A stretch of 59,403 nt of DNA from Corynebacterium sp. (GCA_030527885.1 JAUMZY010000010.1:1-59403); one strand, 5' to 3'; shown: positions 47,125 to 58,123, counted from the stretch's first letter. The notes: generated from the sequence alone by a model not told the origin. Program-made: numbers and translations.

Positions 47125-47946
47125 TCAACCTTGGTAAAAATCATAAAGTTTGTGCGACCCAACCGATTCCCCCACGGAATCATGCATCATGTTCCACGCC
47201 GCAAACCCCAGCGTCGACCAGCGTGCCTGCGCCAGCAACATTCCAACCACCCGCGGCAGCACCGTAATTTTCGCCGGCTTATGCACCGCCCGGAATGCGC
47301 ATTCTGCCAGCTCCCACCACGTAAAAACATCCGGGCCGCCCACATCCCACTCCCCAGCAGTCTGCTTTTCGACGCACACCCGAGCCAAATCCGCCCCATG
47401 AATCGGATGAACCCGCTTATGCGGGTCCAACAGAAACACTCGACCCCGCCGCGCCATGGCGAGAATCTGCATCATGTCTGAAAAATACCCAGACGGATTA
47501 ATCACCTGACTAACCACATCTGCAGCCTGCAACTCCCGCACAAAAGCAGCTTTAGCCTGCGTCAACCGTGCCGGGCACTCCGCCCCACCCAAAACATTCA
47601 CATAACAAAACGAGGTGACCTGATGGTGCAGCGCCGACTGCAACAGTGCGAGGTTTGCCCGGTAATCAACATCCCACGGATTCGCCTTCTGTCGCGTCAC
47701 CCCCAACGCCGAAATCACCCGGCTTGCCCCTTCAACAACATCCGCTGCAAAAACCGGATCTGTTACATTGCCCACTGCCCATTCATTAACCATCCCAACT
47801 AATGCTGGAGAACCCCACGGACCAGGCAATTCCGCACGTTCCTGATCGCGAACAATCGCTCGCACTTCGTGCCCCTGACGATGTAACTCCGCAACAATGA
47901 ACCGGCCGAGATACCCCGTTGCGCCCGCCACCACAACCGTGCTCAT
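47125..47946 (-). CDS. NAD(P)H-binding reductase-like protein
   Basis: 273 residues, atypical SDR/NmrA type, with VVVAGATGYLGRFIVAEL at the N-terminus and a VNVLGGAE segment. The active-site Tyr/Lys pair of classical SDRs is not obvious. Its ATG overlaps the stop of the upstream TetR gene (ATGA), so both are one operon and this protein is probably the regulated function. The substrate is unknown. Confidence 0.85.
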   Translation of the reverse strand: MSTVVVAGATGYLGRFIVAELHRQGHEVRAIVRDQERAELPGPWGSPALVGMVNEWAVGNVTDPVFAADVVEGASRVISALGVTRQKANPWDVDYRANLALLQSALHHQVTSFCYVNVLGGAECPARLTQAKAAFVRELQAADVVSQVINPSGYFSDMMQILAMARRGRVFLLDPHKRVHPIHGADLARVCVEKQTAGEWDVGGPDVFTWWELAECAFRAVHKPAKITVLPRVVGMLLAQARWSTLGFAAWNMMHDSVGESVGSHKLYDFYQG

Positions 47947-48572
47947 GATTGTGCCTGCTTCCCTGATCGCTGTTGCTGCCCCAACATGCGCGGCACAATT
48001 GCCGCCACCAACGCCGGAACCTCATTCACATGGCTTGCGTTTGCGTCACGCACTGCCCACCGATCCAGGCAACTCACCACTTCATACGCAAGCTCAACAT
48101 GCAACTCTGCTGGAATCTCAGGGTCAAGCACCCCCAGTGCTAACCCTTGGTCCACAATCTTGCTAGTCCACTCGGTTACCGCCTCTGTGAAAGCAACAAC
48201 GCTAGAGCAATTAGGTCGGTCTGCCATGTGAAACATCGTCCCAACAGCCGTGAGATCTGCCCGCTTCGCTGCTGCTGACATGCCCGCCATGAACTGCGTG
48301 AGCGCCGGCCAGAAGGTTTCCTGCGTCAAGGCGGCAATGTCTGGAAGGTGCACATGAGTGCTGAGCTCACGTAACCCATCGGCAAAAGCGGCATCAAAAA
48401 GCCGTTCTTTGGTGTCGAAGAAGTAATAGAACGAACTGCGCTGAAACTCCGCTTGCTGCAAGATTGCAGTGATGCGGGTTGCCTGAAATCCATTGGTTGC
48501 AAAAGCTATGCGGGCGGTCTGGAATAAGTGCGCTTGCCGCGCCGGGTCAAGCGGTTGCGCTGGGCGAGCCAT
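47943..48572 (-). CDS. TetR family regulator
   Basis: 209 residues. The helix-turn-helix is at about 15-62, with ARIAFATNGFQATRITAI and SSFYYFFDTKERLFDAAF. GAAAGG 9 nt before ATG 48572 defines the start; the frame continues upstream to 48677, but only across the operator. A 16-bp palindrome 45 bp upstream is a likely self-binding site. It should repress itself and the downstream reductase gene. The ligand is unknown. Confidence 0.88.
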   Translation of the reverse strand: MARPAQPLDPARQAHLFQTARIAFATNGFQATRITAILQQAEFQRSSFYYFFDTKERLFDAAFADGLRELSTHVHLPDIAALTQETFWPALTQFMAGMSAAAKRADLTAVGTMFHMADRPNCSSVVAFTEAVTEWTSKIVDQGLALGVLDPEIPAELHVELAYEVVSCLDRWAVRDANASHVNEVPALVAAIVPRMLGQQQRSGKQAQS

Positions 48573-48616
48573 GCTGATGCCTTTCGGTTGGTGATGCTTC
48601 CCAGGATACAAATTTT

Positions 48617-48632
48617 TGGACAGTATTGTCCA
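48617..48632. promoter_or_regulatory. Palindromic operator before the TetR gene
   Basis: TGGACA-GTAT-TGTCCA is a perfect 6-4-6 palindrome. On the minus strand its first half (TGGACA) can be read as a -35 box with TATCCT 18 nt later, so binding would block transcription of the tetR-reductase pair. Confidence 0.6.
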
Positions 48633-48649
48633 GGAATTATGGCAGCGGA

Positions 48650-48858
48650 TTTGCTGAGCTGGGGTTCCGCCTGGCAAACCGCGAAACCATGCCCCCAGAT
48701 CTAGAAACCCAGCTAATCAAACCTGCTGAATCATTTATGGCATGCTTGCTAGCTTTTCGACGCCCCAGGTTTGCGGTTATCAGAAGTGCTGAGCTGGGTT
48801 TCTGGATTGTGGAGTGCTGTAGCTGGGGCATGGAGGGTAGAAACCTAGCTTAGGAAAA
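48650..48858. repeat. Cluster of degenerate intergenic repeats
   Basis: Five related copies of GAAACCCAGCTCAGCAAA lie in 210 bp: reversed at 48650-48668, forward at 48704-48721, reversed at 48786-48802, a short reversed one at 48819-48829, and forward at 48840-48858. A copy of GCTTTTCGACG sits among them at 48752. The 418-bp stretch from 48573 to 48990 holds no gene that I can support. Confidence 0.65.
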
Positions 48859-48990
48859 GTGCTGCACTGAGGGGGTGGGGGAGTGGGGGCATCGAAAAGC
48901 AAAAGGAAAAACCTAAAATAACTACCCTCAGTGATAAAAAATGCTAAAAATGCTAGTACAACCCCTAAAAACTTTCGAGAGGAATTCTCC

Positions 48991-50460
48991 ATGGATGTAG
49001 TGGAATTACTAGCTAAAACTCCCACGGGTTTATTCATCAGCGGTGAATTCGTGCCGGGCGAAGGCGGCGAAACCCTAACCGTGACCAACCCATCCGACGG
49101 TACAGTGCTCGCCGAAGTCGCCTCAGCCAGCGCAGACGATGTACAACGAGCCCTTGATGCCGCTGAACGCGCTGGGAAATCCTGGGCAGCCACCCCAGCC
49201 CGGGAACGCGCCGAAATCCTTCGCCGAGCCTTCGAACTCATCATCGAACATGGCGAAGAATTAGCCTGGCTGCAATCCCTCGAACTTGGCCGCGCACTTC
49301 CCGACAGCCGTGGTGAAGTCGCCTATGGGGCAGAATTTTTCCGGTGGTTCGCGGAAGAAGCCGTGCGTATCCGGGGCGACTACCGACACAGCCCAGCTGG
49401 TAACGCCCGCATCGTGGTTACGCACCAGCCGGTAGGCCCCTGCCTGGCCATCACCCCATGGAATTTCCCGCTGGCAATGGGCACCCGGAAGCTGGGTCCG
49501 GCCCTGGCGGCGGGGTGCACGATGATCGTGAAGCCGGCATCCAAGACGCCGCTCACCATGTTGTATCTGGCTAAACTCCTGAAGGAAGCCGGCGTGCCCG
49601 ACGGAGTGGTAGCGGTTCTGCCTTCGAAAAAGGCTTCGAACATTTCCGCGCTGCTGGATGACCCCCGACTGCAAAAACTCACCTTCACTGGTTCCACTGA
49701 AGTAGGGCAGAAGCTTGCAGCCCAGGCGGCCCAGCGATCTCTGCGGGTCAGCCTGGAACTGGGTGGAAACGCCCCGTACATCGTGCTGAAAGACGCCGAC
49801 CTGGAACAGGCCGCCCAGGCTGTGGCGGTGGCCAAGATGCGGGGTGCCGGGCAGGTGTGCATCGCGGCAAACCGGTTCCTGGTGCATGCCGATGTGGCAG
49901 AAGAATTTATCGAAAAGGTGTCCGAAGTGATGGCTAGTTTCCATCTGGGGCAGGCCACTGCGGAGGGCGTGACCTTTGGGGCGCTTTCTGGCGATGATCA
50001 GGTGGATACAGTGCGATCTTTGGTGGATGATGCTGTTGCGGCGGGGGCGACTGTGGCGCTGGGTGGGGACGTCGATAAGCTGCCTGCTGATTTGCCGCAG
50101 GGCGGGAGCTACTATCCTGCTACCGTGCTGGGGAATGTGCCGGCCAGCGCCGCCATTGCTAATTCCGAAATCTTCGGGCCGGTGGTCGCCGTGCAAACCT
50201 TCCGGGAGGAAGCCGAAGCCATCGCCATTGCCAACAACACCCCATTTGGCCTTGCAGCATACGTTTTTGCTGGCGATACTGGGCGGGCGCTGGCCGTTGC
50301 TGAACAGATTGAGGCCGGCATGGTTGCAGTCAACAAAGGCGCACTGTCCGACCCCGCCGCGCCCTTCGGTGGTGTGAAAGAATCCGGATTGGGGCGTGAG
50401 GGAGGATTCGAAGGTATTTATGAATACCTAGAACCGAAATTCATCTCCCTGCCACTCTAA
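48991..50460 (+). CDS. gabD: NAD(P)-dependent succinate-semialdehyde dehydrogenase-like
   Basis: 489 residues, aldehyde dehydrogenase superfamily. The general-base Glu is in LELGGNAPY and the catalytic Cys in GAGQVCIAANRF. ITPWNFPLAMGTRKLGPALA and the end APFGGVKESGLGREGG are typical of GabD. It oxidises succinate semialdehyde to succinate, though other aldehydes cannot be excluded. GAGAGGA precedes ATG 48991; an in-frame ATG at 48931 has no site. It ends 3 bp before a convergent gene. Confidence 0.88.
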   Translation: MDVVELLAKTPTGLFISGEFVPGEGGETLTVTNPSDGTVLAEVASASADDVQRALDAAERAGKSWAATPARERAEILRRAFELIIEHGEELAWLQSLELGRALPDSRGEVAYGAEFFRWFAEEAVRIRGDYRHSPAGNARIVVTHQPVGPCLAITPWNFPLAMGTRKLGPALAAGCTMIVKPASKTPLTMLYLAKLLKEAGVPDGVVAVLPSKKASNISALLDDPRLQKLTFTGSTEVGQKLAAQAAQRSLRVSLELGGNAPYIVLKDADLEQAAQAVAVAKMRGAGQVCIAANRFLVHADVAEEFIEKVSEVMASFHLGQATAEGVTFGALSGDDQVDTVRSLVDDAVAAGATVALGGDVDKLPADLPQGGSYYPATVLGNVPASAAIANSEIFGPVVAVQTFREEAEAIAIANNTPFGLAAYVFAGDTGRALAVAEQIEAGMVAVNKGALSDPAAPFGGVKESGLGREGGFEGIYEYLEPKFISLPL

Positions 50461-50462
50461 AT

Positions 50463-51071
50463 TTACGTCCCAGGAACTTCCGTGATCCGGCGCAGATCAA
50501 AATAAAGAACAGAGGAATAAAACCCAGCTCCAAGCTCCCGCAAGGACTCCCAAGCCATTGCAGGATCCTGGAATTTTCCCGCTTGGAGCTGGGCCTCTAA
50601 ATCTGATAACCGATTCTGAGTGTCGGTGGTTATATCAAAATTCTGCATGTCGTACAGAAGTTCATCTCCGAGGGCATCGAATTCATCATCTCCATCGACA
50701 CCCAGTGCGAAAACCTCTGCCGGTTCCATGAGCACATGCGTGTAGCCCTCTGCACTGATCTTCTCCAGCCGGTCCAAGGCTTGGGTCCACATCTTATTCA
50801 TTTCAGCCACAATATCAGGCGCAATATTTGTCTTGTACTTGTGGAAAAGCTCCTGAATATGGTGGATAAAAGTTGTTACGTTCTCCGGTACCAATCTGCC
50901 ATAAAAACCCGAGAACCTATCATTGAAAATCAATGATGGAATTCGTTGCACGTCCACAAAAGTGAACAAATGAGCGATAAATGGGATTGTGTAATTGAAC
51001 TCCCCGATCCCGGTGTACTGCCCTTCATCCTCAACAATTTTTGCTGCATATAAATAAGTGCGATTAGCCAT
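50463..51071 (-). CDS. Conserved hypothetical protein (MANR-YLY start)
   Basis: 202 residues, soluble, acidic in the C-terminal half. The N-terminus MANRTYLYAAK recalls a family of uncharacterised proteins that begin MANRSYLY (DUF7822, from memory, uncertain). Several helices with heptad-like Leu/Ile spacing lie between about 70 and 170. It has no signal or membrane segment. Single gene, convergent with gabD. Function unknown. Confidence 0.65.
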   Translation of the reverse strand: MANRTYLYAAKIVEDEGQYTGIGEFNYTIPFIAHLFTFVDVQRIPSLIFNDRFSGFYGRLVPENVTTFIHHIQELFHKYKTNIAPDIVAEMNKMWTQALDRLEKISAEGYTHVLMEPAEVFALGVDGDDEFDALGDELLYDMQNFDITTDTQNRLSDLEAQLQAGKFQDPAMAWESLRELGAGFYSSVLYFDLRRITEVPGT

Positions 51072-51226
51072 GCCTACCCATCATAGTCATAGGCAGCGTG
51101 TGCTCGCTGGTGGTGAGATATTTTGAGGTAAGGCATTTGGGTCCTGTGTGGCAGAAACCTAGTTCAGCAAAAATGAAGCTAGCCGGGGTTGGGGTGAGTC
51201 GTTAAGGGATGGTTCAGGGGAAAGAT

Positions 51227-51529
51227 TTAACCCAGACGACCGCGGCCCATGCGCAACAGGATTTGCGCCAACGCTGGCCCCTCCGGACCGAGTTCTTCCC
51301 GAAATTGGTTAATAATCGCTACCTCACGGGTGTGCACCAATTTGGTGCCGCCCGAGGACATGCGGGTTTTACCTATGGCTTGGGAAATTTCAGTGCGGCG
51401 TTTCACTGCATCAAGAATGACCTGGTCTAGGCGGTTGATTTCCTCGCGGTATTTCTGAATTTCAGCGTCGGAAAGTGGATCGTCAGTGCCGGAGGGGAAC
51501 CGAATTTCGAAGTTAATGTCATCAGCCAT
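51227..51529 (-). CDS. csm: Chorismate mutase
   Basis: 100 residues, AroQ type. INRLDQVILDAVKRRTEIS, KTRMSSGGTKLVHTRE and the end LLRMGRGRLG match the C. glutamicum enzyme closely, including the active-site Arg/Lys/Glu residues. It converts chorismate to prephenate and in this group works in complex with DAHP synthase. ATG 51529 fits the family; upstream in-frame starts at 51538 and 51562 are less likely. No strong ribosome site is present. Confidence 0.95.
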   Translation of the reverse strand: MADDINFEIRFPSGTDDPLSDAEIQKYREEINRLDQVILDAVKRRTEISQAIGKTRMSSGGTKLVHTREVAIINQFREELGPEGPALAQILLRMGRGRLG

Positions 51530-51634
51530 GAATAACATTGTGCCAGATGCTTTAATAACCACATAAGTCTTTTTACCTGGGATTTTGTGTTGTTGGGATT
51601 ATGCGTCCGGATGACGTTGTAAGTTGGAAGGACG

Positions 51635-54196
51635 ATGAATGCTGCGAATAACTCTCCCTTCCACCGAAACCAAACTGACCAACCCGATCTTTTTGCTGGT
51701 GTGACCGGGTTTGAGTCCTATTCTGCAACCCCACCGGATGAGCCTTTGCCACCACCACCGGAGGAACCACTCGCAGAGGACATGGTCCCGCCAGAGGAAG
51801 AATTCTATGTTCCGGTGTCCCCTGCGTCGGCGGCAGGAATCCTACAAACATCACCATTTCATGCGCAGAACATGGAAACATCAACAAGCGACCTGCTTGA
51901 GCGGCTTAACCCGCAACAACGGGAAGCAGTGGAACACATCGGGTCACCACTACTCATTGTTGCAGGCGCCGGGTCCGGGAAAACTGCGGTGCTGACACGT
52001 CGCATTGCGTACCTCATGCAGGCGCGAGGCGTATCACCTGGGCAAATTCTGGCGATCACATTCACCAATAAAGCCGCCGTCGAAATGCGCGAACGTGTGA
52101 TTAACCTGGTGGGGCCGGTGGCTAGTCGCATGTGGGTGTCCACTTTTCACTCCACCTGCGTGCGTCTCCTGCGAGAACAAGCAAATCTCATACCTGGGTT
52201 GAATACGAATTTCACCATCTACGATTCTGATGATTCCAAGCGGTTACTCACCATGATCGCCAAGGACTTAGAGGTTAATCTACAGAAATTCCCAGCTAGA
52301 CTTCTCGCCAGCGCCATTTCCGCACTAAAAAACGAACTCATTGATCCCGAGGCTGCGCTCGATGAAGCTGATGCCACCCGCAACCCATTCAACCGCACCA
52401 TTGCGCAGGTCTACATTGAATATCAGCGCCGCTTGCGGGAATCCAATGCTGTCGATTTTGATGATCTTATTGGCGAAACTGTCCGTATTTTCCGAACCCA
52501 CCCCGAAATCACTGCTTATTATCGCAAACGTTTTCGGCATGTGCTTATCGACGAATACCAGGACACCAACCACGCTCAATACGCCCTCATCTCCACCCTG
52601 GTTGGTGACCAGGACGACGCCAGCGAACTCTGCGTGGTTGGTGACTCCGACCAATCCATTTACGCCTTCCGGGGTGCCACCATCCGCAACATTGAGGAAT
52701 TCGAACGCGACTACCCCCAAGCCCGCACCATCCTCCTCGAACAGAACTACCGTTCGACTCAAACCATTCTTTCCGCAGCTAACGCCGTCATCTCCCACAA
52801 CGATAATCGGCGGGACAAGAAGCTCTGGACCGACCAAGGCGCCGGCAGCAAAATCATTGGCTACGTCGCCGATAATGAACACGACGAAGCCCGATTCGTC
52901 GCCAATGAAATTGATGACCTCACCGATCAGGGCCACAACTATGGCGACATCGCCATCATGTACCGCACCAACAATTCCTCCCGCGCCATCGAAGAAGTCT
53001 TCATTCGAACAGGCATTCCCTATAAGGTGGTGGGTGGCACCCGATTCTACGAACGCAAAGAAATCCGCGACATCCTCGCCTACCTGCGGGTTCTCAACAA
53101 CCCCAACGACGAAGTATCCCTCCGCCGCATCATCAACACGCCACGCCGGGGCATTGGCGAGCGCGCCGTAGCCAGCGTCAACCTCTACGCCGAAAACTTC
53201 GGCATCAGCTTCGCCGAAGCCCTCGATGATGCCGCCACTGGTAAAGTCACCGCCCTCGGCACCCGCGCACGCAAAGCCATCGCCGGCTTCACCGAACTCA
53301 TGGCCAACCTCCGAACCGAAGCCGCCGAAGCTATCAACGATATCACCGGCCTCCCCGACATCGGTGTGGTGGTCTCCCGCATCCTCGACGCCACTGGCTA
53401 CAAAGCCGAACTCGAAGCCAGCAACGACCCCCAAGATGGTGCCCGCCTCGACAACCTCAACGAACTTGTGTCCGTCGCCCGGGAATTCAGCTCCGAAGTG
53501 GCCAACCAACTCGCATATGAAGACCTGGAGGAGGTAGCAGAAGGCGAAGCCGCGCAGGGTTCCATCCAGGCCTTCCTGGAAAAAGTCTCCCTCGTAGCCG
53601 ACGCTGACCAACTGCCAGACACCGAAAACAGCGTGGTCACCCTTATGACCCTGCACACCGCGAAAGGCCTGGAATTCCCCGTGGTGTTCTTAATCGGCTG
53701 GGAAGACGGCCAATTCCCGCACCTGCGGGCACTCGGAAACCCCCAAGAACTCGCCGAAGAACGCCGGCTCGCCTACGTGGGCATCACCCGGGCCCGCCGG
53801 AATTTGTACCTTACTCGCGCCATGTTGCGCTCCTCCTGGGGGAGCGCCGTCACCAACCCGGCTTCCCGGTTCCTCGACGATATTCCCAGCGAACTTATGC
53901 AATGGCGGCGGGAAGAACCCGATTATTCCTCCAGCGGCTGGGGCAGCGATGATGCCTTTGTGGCCGGATACCCCAGCATGCCTAAGCGCCCCACGCGCAA
54001 ACCCACCCGGCCGTCAGTATCAGCGTCCAACCTGCATCTGGTGGTGGGGGACCGGGTTAATCACGAAAAATATGGGCTCGGCACGGTGCAAAACGTGGAT
54101 GGATCCGGGCCGCATGCCTCCGTGACCATTGACTTTGGTTCCGCAGGGACGGTGCGGCTCATGCTGATTGGTGGGGTGCCGATGGAGAAGCTTTAG
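51635..54196 (+). CDS. pcrA: UvrD/PcrA-type DNA helicase
   Basis: 853 residues, superfamily 1A. Walker A AGAGSGKT, DEYQDTNHAQ, VGDSDQSIYAFRGA, QNYRST, TLHTAKGLEFPVVF and RLAYVGITRAR are all in order. An acidic Pro/Glu-rich N-terminal extension of about 85 residues precedes the helicase core. The C-terminus holds the Tudor-like RNA-polymerase-binding fold (GDRVNHEKYGLGTV). It unwinds DNA in repair and replication restart. GGAAGGA precedes the ATG. The 3' end overlaps the convergent permease remnant by 38 bp. Confidence 0.96.
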   Translation: MNAANNSPFHRNQTDQPDLFAGVTGFESYSATPPDEPLPPPPEEPLAEDMVPPEEEFYVPVSPASAAGILQTSPFHAQNMETSTSDLLERLNPQQREAVEHIGSPLLIVAGAGSGKTAVLTRRIAYLMQARGVSPGQILAITFTNKAAVEMRERVINLVGPVASRMWVSTFHSTCVRLLREQANLIPGLNTNFTIYDSDDSKRLLTMIAKDLEVNLQKFPARLLASAISALKNELIDPEAALDEADATRNPFNRTIAQVYIEYQRRLRESNAVDFDDLIGETVRIFRTHPEITAYYRKRFRHVLIDEYQDTNHAQYALISTLVGDQDDASELCVVGDSDQSIYAFRGATIRNIEEFERDYPQARTILLEQNYRSTQTILSAANAVISHNDNRRDKKLWTDQGAGSKIIGYVADNEHDEARFVANEIDDLTDQGHNYGDIAIMYRTNNSSRAIEEVFIRTGIPYKVVGGTRFYERKEIRDILAYLRVLNNPNDEVSLRRIINTPRRGIGERAVASVNLYAENFGISFAEALDDAATGKVTALGTRARKAIAGFTELMANLRTEAAEAINDITGLPDIGVVVSRILDATGYKAELEASNDPQDGARLDNLNELVSVAREFSSEVANQLAYEDLEEVAEGEAAQGSIQAFLEKVSLVADADQLPDTENSVVTLMTLHTAKGLEFPVVFLIGWEDGQFPHLRALGNPQELAEERRLAYVGITRARRNLYLTRAMLRSSWGSAVTNPASRFLDDIPSELMQWRREEPDYSSSGWGSDDAFVAGYPSMPKRPTRKPTRPSVSASNLHLVVGDRVNHEKYGLGTVQNVDGSGPHASVTIDFGSAGTVRLMLIGGVPMEKL

Positions 54197-55094
54197 CGGT
54201 TACGGTTGGGGTTTTACAGGGTTTGATCATGAAACGCTCCATGGCTGCGGCAACCAGCGGCATCACAAGCAGCGGCACCACAATGCACAAGATCAGGATG
54301 AGCGGCCAGTTGATTTGGCCGGCGATGAAACCAAGCAGGTCATTGGTCTTTGGGCTGGCAGTGAAACTACGGCCTGCAAGTTTTCTATAAGCAGCAATGA
54401 TGGACACATAATGCCCGAACACCACCGCAGTGGTGGTGCTCAGAAACGTAATGATGCCGCCGTACCAAACATGGGCTCGTCGTATCACAACGCTGGGGAT
54501 TCCTTTTGCTGCTAATTGTTGGCTCCACGCTGCAAGCTTTGGAATTACCAACCAGAACGAAAAAGCCAGGACCACCAAGACTCCACCCGCTGCCACCTCG
54601 ACAAAGTCAGCGAGAACGCGGTCATATACGATGTCGTTCAGGAATGCATCACCGAAGAAGGCAAACAGGAAACTTTGGGCGTACAGCGTGGCGAAGATGA
54701 AAACGAGGGTTGCTAAAATGATCGACCCTGATATTGTCGCATGCTGGCGAATTAATTCACCCGCCAGTTTCGCCGATGGAGGCTGGGTGATTAGGCGGGT
54801 GCTGTGTATTAAGAAGGGAACGCTCAGGGATAAGCCGATTATTCCCACCAGCGTCACGCCAAGGCTAAGGAGAACCGTTAGGAAATGAGGATAAGTACTC
54901 ACCGGCAGTAGTGCGGGGCAGATCAGTAACAAGATTGGCCCCACCTACCACATTTTTTGCCCTGTAAGGGGGGTTTCATCTCCGTGGCGGGTAACAAAGA
55001 GGGGGCTGAAGATGGCCAGTAGTATGAACGTTGCCGCGATTATCAGGGATAACAATATAAGCATAAAGCCAATGATAGGCAGCAGGGTTGCCCA
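54159..55094 (-). pseudogene. Remnant of a second FtsX-like ABC permease
   Basis: The minus frame is open from just after a TAA at 55095-55097 and contains a membrane segment (IIGFMLILLSLIIAATFILL), then TAG at 54945-54947, and then about 260 residues with further membrane segments. The parts align with the C-terminal half of permease 1: KLAGELIRQHATISGSIILA against RLAGRLVRREALKSGAIIAA, and INWPLILILCIVVPLL against VNWPSVLYLCLLVPAV. The N-terminal FtsX domain and the large extracellular domain are missing. I read it as a truncated, inactivated paralogue. Confidence 0.75.
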
Positions 55095-55189
55095 TTACTG
55101 GTGTGGATAGCACCCAAAACGCCTTACCTTACGACCTTACGGGGGACCCGCACGGTAAGGCGTCGAAAAGCTAGCGAAAAGCTAGGGCG

Positions 55190-58123
55190 CTAATCTTGGC
55201 GGTATTCCAGCATCGTGTTGGAGCGCGTGGCGAAGTACCCCATCGCTGCGGACACTGCCGGGACCAGCAGACACAGGTACAACACTGAAGGCCAGTTGAC
55301 GCTGAAGAGCTCAAACGTGCCAGCGTGCAGCAGCTGACCATTAACATCATAGGTACTGGGATGGGTGAAAATCAGCGCGGCGAGATGCCCCATGATGACC
55401 GCCGGCCACGTGCCCAGAATGGCCGTGAGCCCACCGTAGTAGCCGCCAATCTGCCGCACTAGCGTCACCGGAGCACCAATCGCATAGAGCTGCTGGTTCT
55501 GGGCGCGCACCTGCGGGGCCGCTACCACCAGCACCAACCCGAGGACCAGCAGGATGCCTGCGCTCAGGATCCACATGCTGAGAGGATTGTGCGTCTCGAC
55601 GTCACCTCGGGATGACACATGGTAGTACTCATTGACTTTGTCGGCGTCTTCATTCAACGTGGCGACGTCGTTGACGGTGACTGGCCGTTCCGTGATCACA
55701 ATATAGCTATTGACTGCGGCGCTTAGGTCGAATTTTTCCGCAGCCTGGGGGCTGACAATCCACCGCCGTACAGTTCCGGCAGACTTGCGGCAAAGGGCAG
55801 CTCTTCGGTTTTGGTCATGGTGCGGATTTCTGGATCCGACGTATCACTCGTATAATTGTAATCCCGGAAATCCAGGGTGAGCTTTTCGCGGGAGCCGGTA
55901 TCAACGATTGACGATGACCCCACGATACCGCCTTCGTTCAATGCCCGTTCTGCCGCGGCTCGTTGCTCCGGTGACAGCTGGAACATCTGCAACAATTCCG
56001 GCCCACCAACCATGATTGGCTTCTCGGTACGCCCCTCTCCGCTATAGAAGGATCGCTGGAGCTGGAGGTGCCGGCAATGCCGAGCTGCTTCCGGGTCGGT
56101 TCCCCCATCTTTGCCCTGGTAGATGAGGCGGGGTCCGGTCTCGAATGACGGGTTAAACTGGTACCCGTTGGTGAGATACAGGTCGAAGCTATCGTACTTA
56201 TTGGAAATTAAGCTTGCGTACAGCAGTGGGAACGATGTGGTTTTACCTAGCTTGTTGGCCACAACATCGGTAAGTTCTTTCACCTGTGGGGTTTCCGCTT
56301 CGGCTACTTGCTGCTCGTAGGAGGTGGGCTCGGAGGTCGCATCGTCGGCTGAGCCTGTAGAACTGCAGAAAGACGTCGACCCAGATAATTCCACCATATT
56401 TGTATTATAAATGCTGGTGGTGTACTCATTTTTCCTTTTCATCAAGCATTGTGTCGGTGTCAATGGCTGTGGTCACGAATGCCGTGCCAATGATTGCGGC
56501 GATGATTGCTCCCGACTTTAATGCTTCTCGACGCACCAACCGGCCAGCCAGCCGCGCCGCCAGCGGCTTCTGAATCACTCCAGCGCTATACACCAAGATA
56601 ATGATGCTGCCGAAGATCCCTACTAGGCCTACTATTGAGAGGATTACCGTGCCGATAAGCGGGATGTTGTTGCCCCAAACGTTGGGGTTGTCAGGCGTCC
56701 CGGACAGGAAATCTAAGATGGACGTGACCTGCGTAATGAATAAGACAGCCACCACAAAGACCACGCAGGCGGGGCCAGTCCACATCCAGTTGCGCCATTT
56801 GAGAATCCGGTCTGGCTGGGCGTCTTCCACCCCGGAGATGATCGGCCCCATGGCGGTGATGACTGCCGGCACAAATGCCGAGACTGTGGCACCGACAACT
56901 GCTGCCGCAAACCCCTGCAGCAAAATCATTGGGTCTGTGGTGAATGGCCAACCAGGGTGGCTGACTTTCCAGTCAATGAAGCTGGCAGTGAGCCCCACGA
57001 CAATGCCGAGCACCGCGCCGATGACCCCTGAGATGGTGTCATACGTCATGACTGCCCACCGAATGTGCCGTCGGGTTGCGCCTTGGCTGCGCATCAGGGC
57101 ATATGTTTTGGTTTGTCGTGATGTGGCGATGGCGAAGATGGGGCTGATGGTTGCTAATGCCAGGCAGGCTGCGATCAGGTATACGATGTACGTGGACACG
57201 GTATCAAAAGCCATTTGGAACCAGTATCCTGCGTCTTCGGGGTCGTCCTGGAGGGCTGCTTTTTGATCTTTTTTCAGTGAGGCGCGGTATTCCGGGTACA
57301 TGTCATCCAGGGGGATGGCGTTGGGGTTACTCTGGAGTTTTTGCGCTTTGACCACGAGGCCCAATTGGTTGAGGGCTTTCACATCATCCCAGCTGATATC
57401 GTCTTTGCCGCCGAAAACCCATGTGGCGTTCGAAATGTTGGGAACGTTGGTGTCAGTGAACAGCGTTGGGGCTATGACGTAGTTCGCCCACGTTGGGATG
57501 ATTGCTTTAACCGTGAGGGTGAGGTCACCCAGGTTGGCAGTTGCTGGGTTAATGGTCTTGTAGCCGACGGAGCTGCTGTTGAAATCAGAGGCTGTGATGG
57601 TGTCGACCACCGCTACGTTGAGGCGTTGCGCTGATTGTTCTGACAGTAGGACATCATTTTGCTTCAGGTCTGGGTTGCCGGGCAGGACGAAGGAACCAGG
57701 GAGTTGTTTGAGCTCCGTATCGGTATTTCTATTACCAGCGCTGAGTTTGGTTGAGGCATCAACATACAGTTGGACCTGGAATTTGCCGTTGAGCGCTTGG
57801 GAGATTTGGTCCGCAGAGATGGTTTCTCGTGCTGGTTGTTCGTTCGTGTCGTACTCTTGGGAGATATCGTTATCGTAGCTGCTGCCATTGGTGCATGTGT
57901 AGTCTTGCCCGTCGAGGTCTTGTTTACACTGGCTGCCGTGGAACTCGGCAGAATTGATCTGCCGGTCGAGGTATTGAAATTGTTCTGCTGAGGCGTAAAA
58001 GCTCACCGTGAAGGTGATGACTGCCGCGGGAATAGCAATCAGGAGGACGGCTGCGAGGGAACGCAGGGAATAGCGTTTGATGTCTCAGATGGTGGGGCGG
58101 ATGGCTGCTTTGATGGAGCTCAT
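55190..58123 (-). pseudogene. FtsX/MacB-like ABC permease, inactivated
   Basis: ATG at 58123 overlaps the ATPase stop. Codon 13 is TGA (58085-58087) where an Arg is expected (PTI-stop-DIKRYSLRS). The frame then codes the first FtsX domain until TGA near 56426, where one extra A in an A5 run (about 56426-56430) shifts it. The extracellular part continues to about 55765, where one missing base shifts it back to the C-terminal membrane domain ending at 55190. Insertion and deletion cancel, so the total of 2934 bp is a multiple of three, as for an original protein of about 977 residues. Such permeases export lipids or antimicrobial peptides. Confidence 0.85.

Noticed and set aside
52325-53656. 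443-codon minus-strand frame opposite pcrA
   Set aside because: Antisense to a complete helicase; Gly/Phe/Val-rich composition is an antisense artefact.
54500-54720. Overlapping short plus-strand frames in the permease remnant
   Set aside because: The minus strand codes membrane segments homologous to permease 1; the plus frames are shadows.
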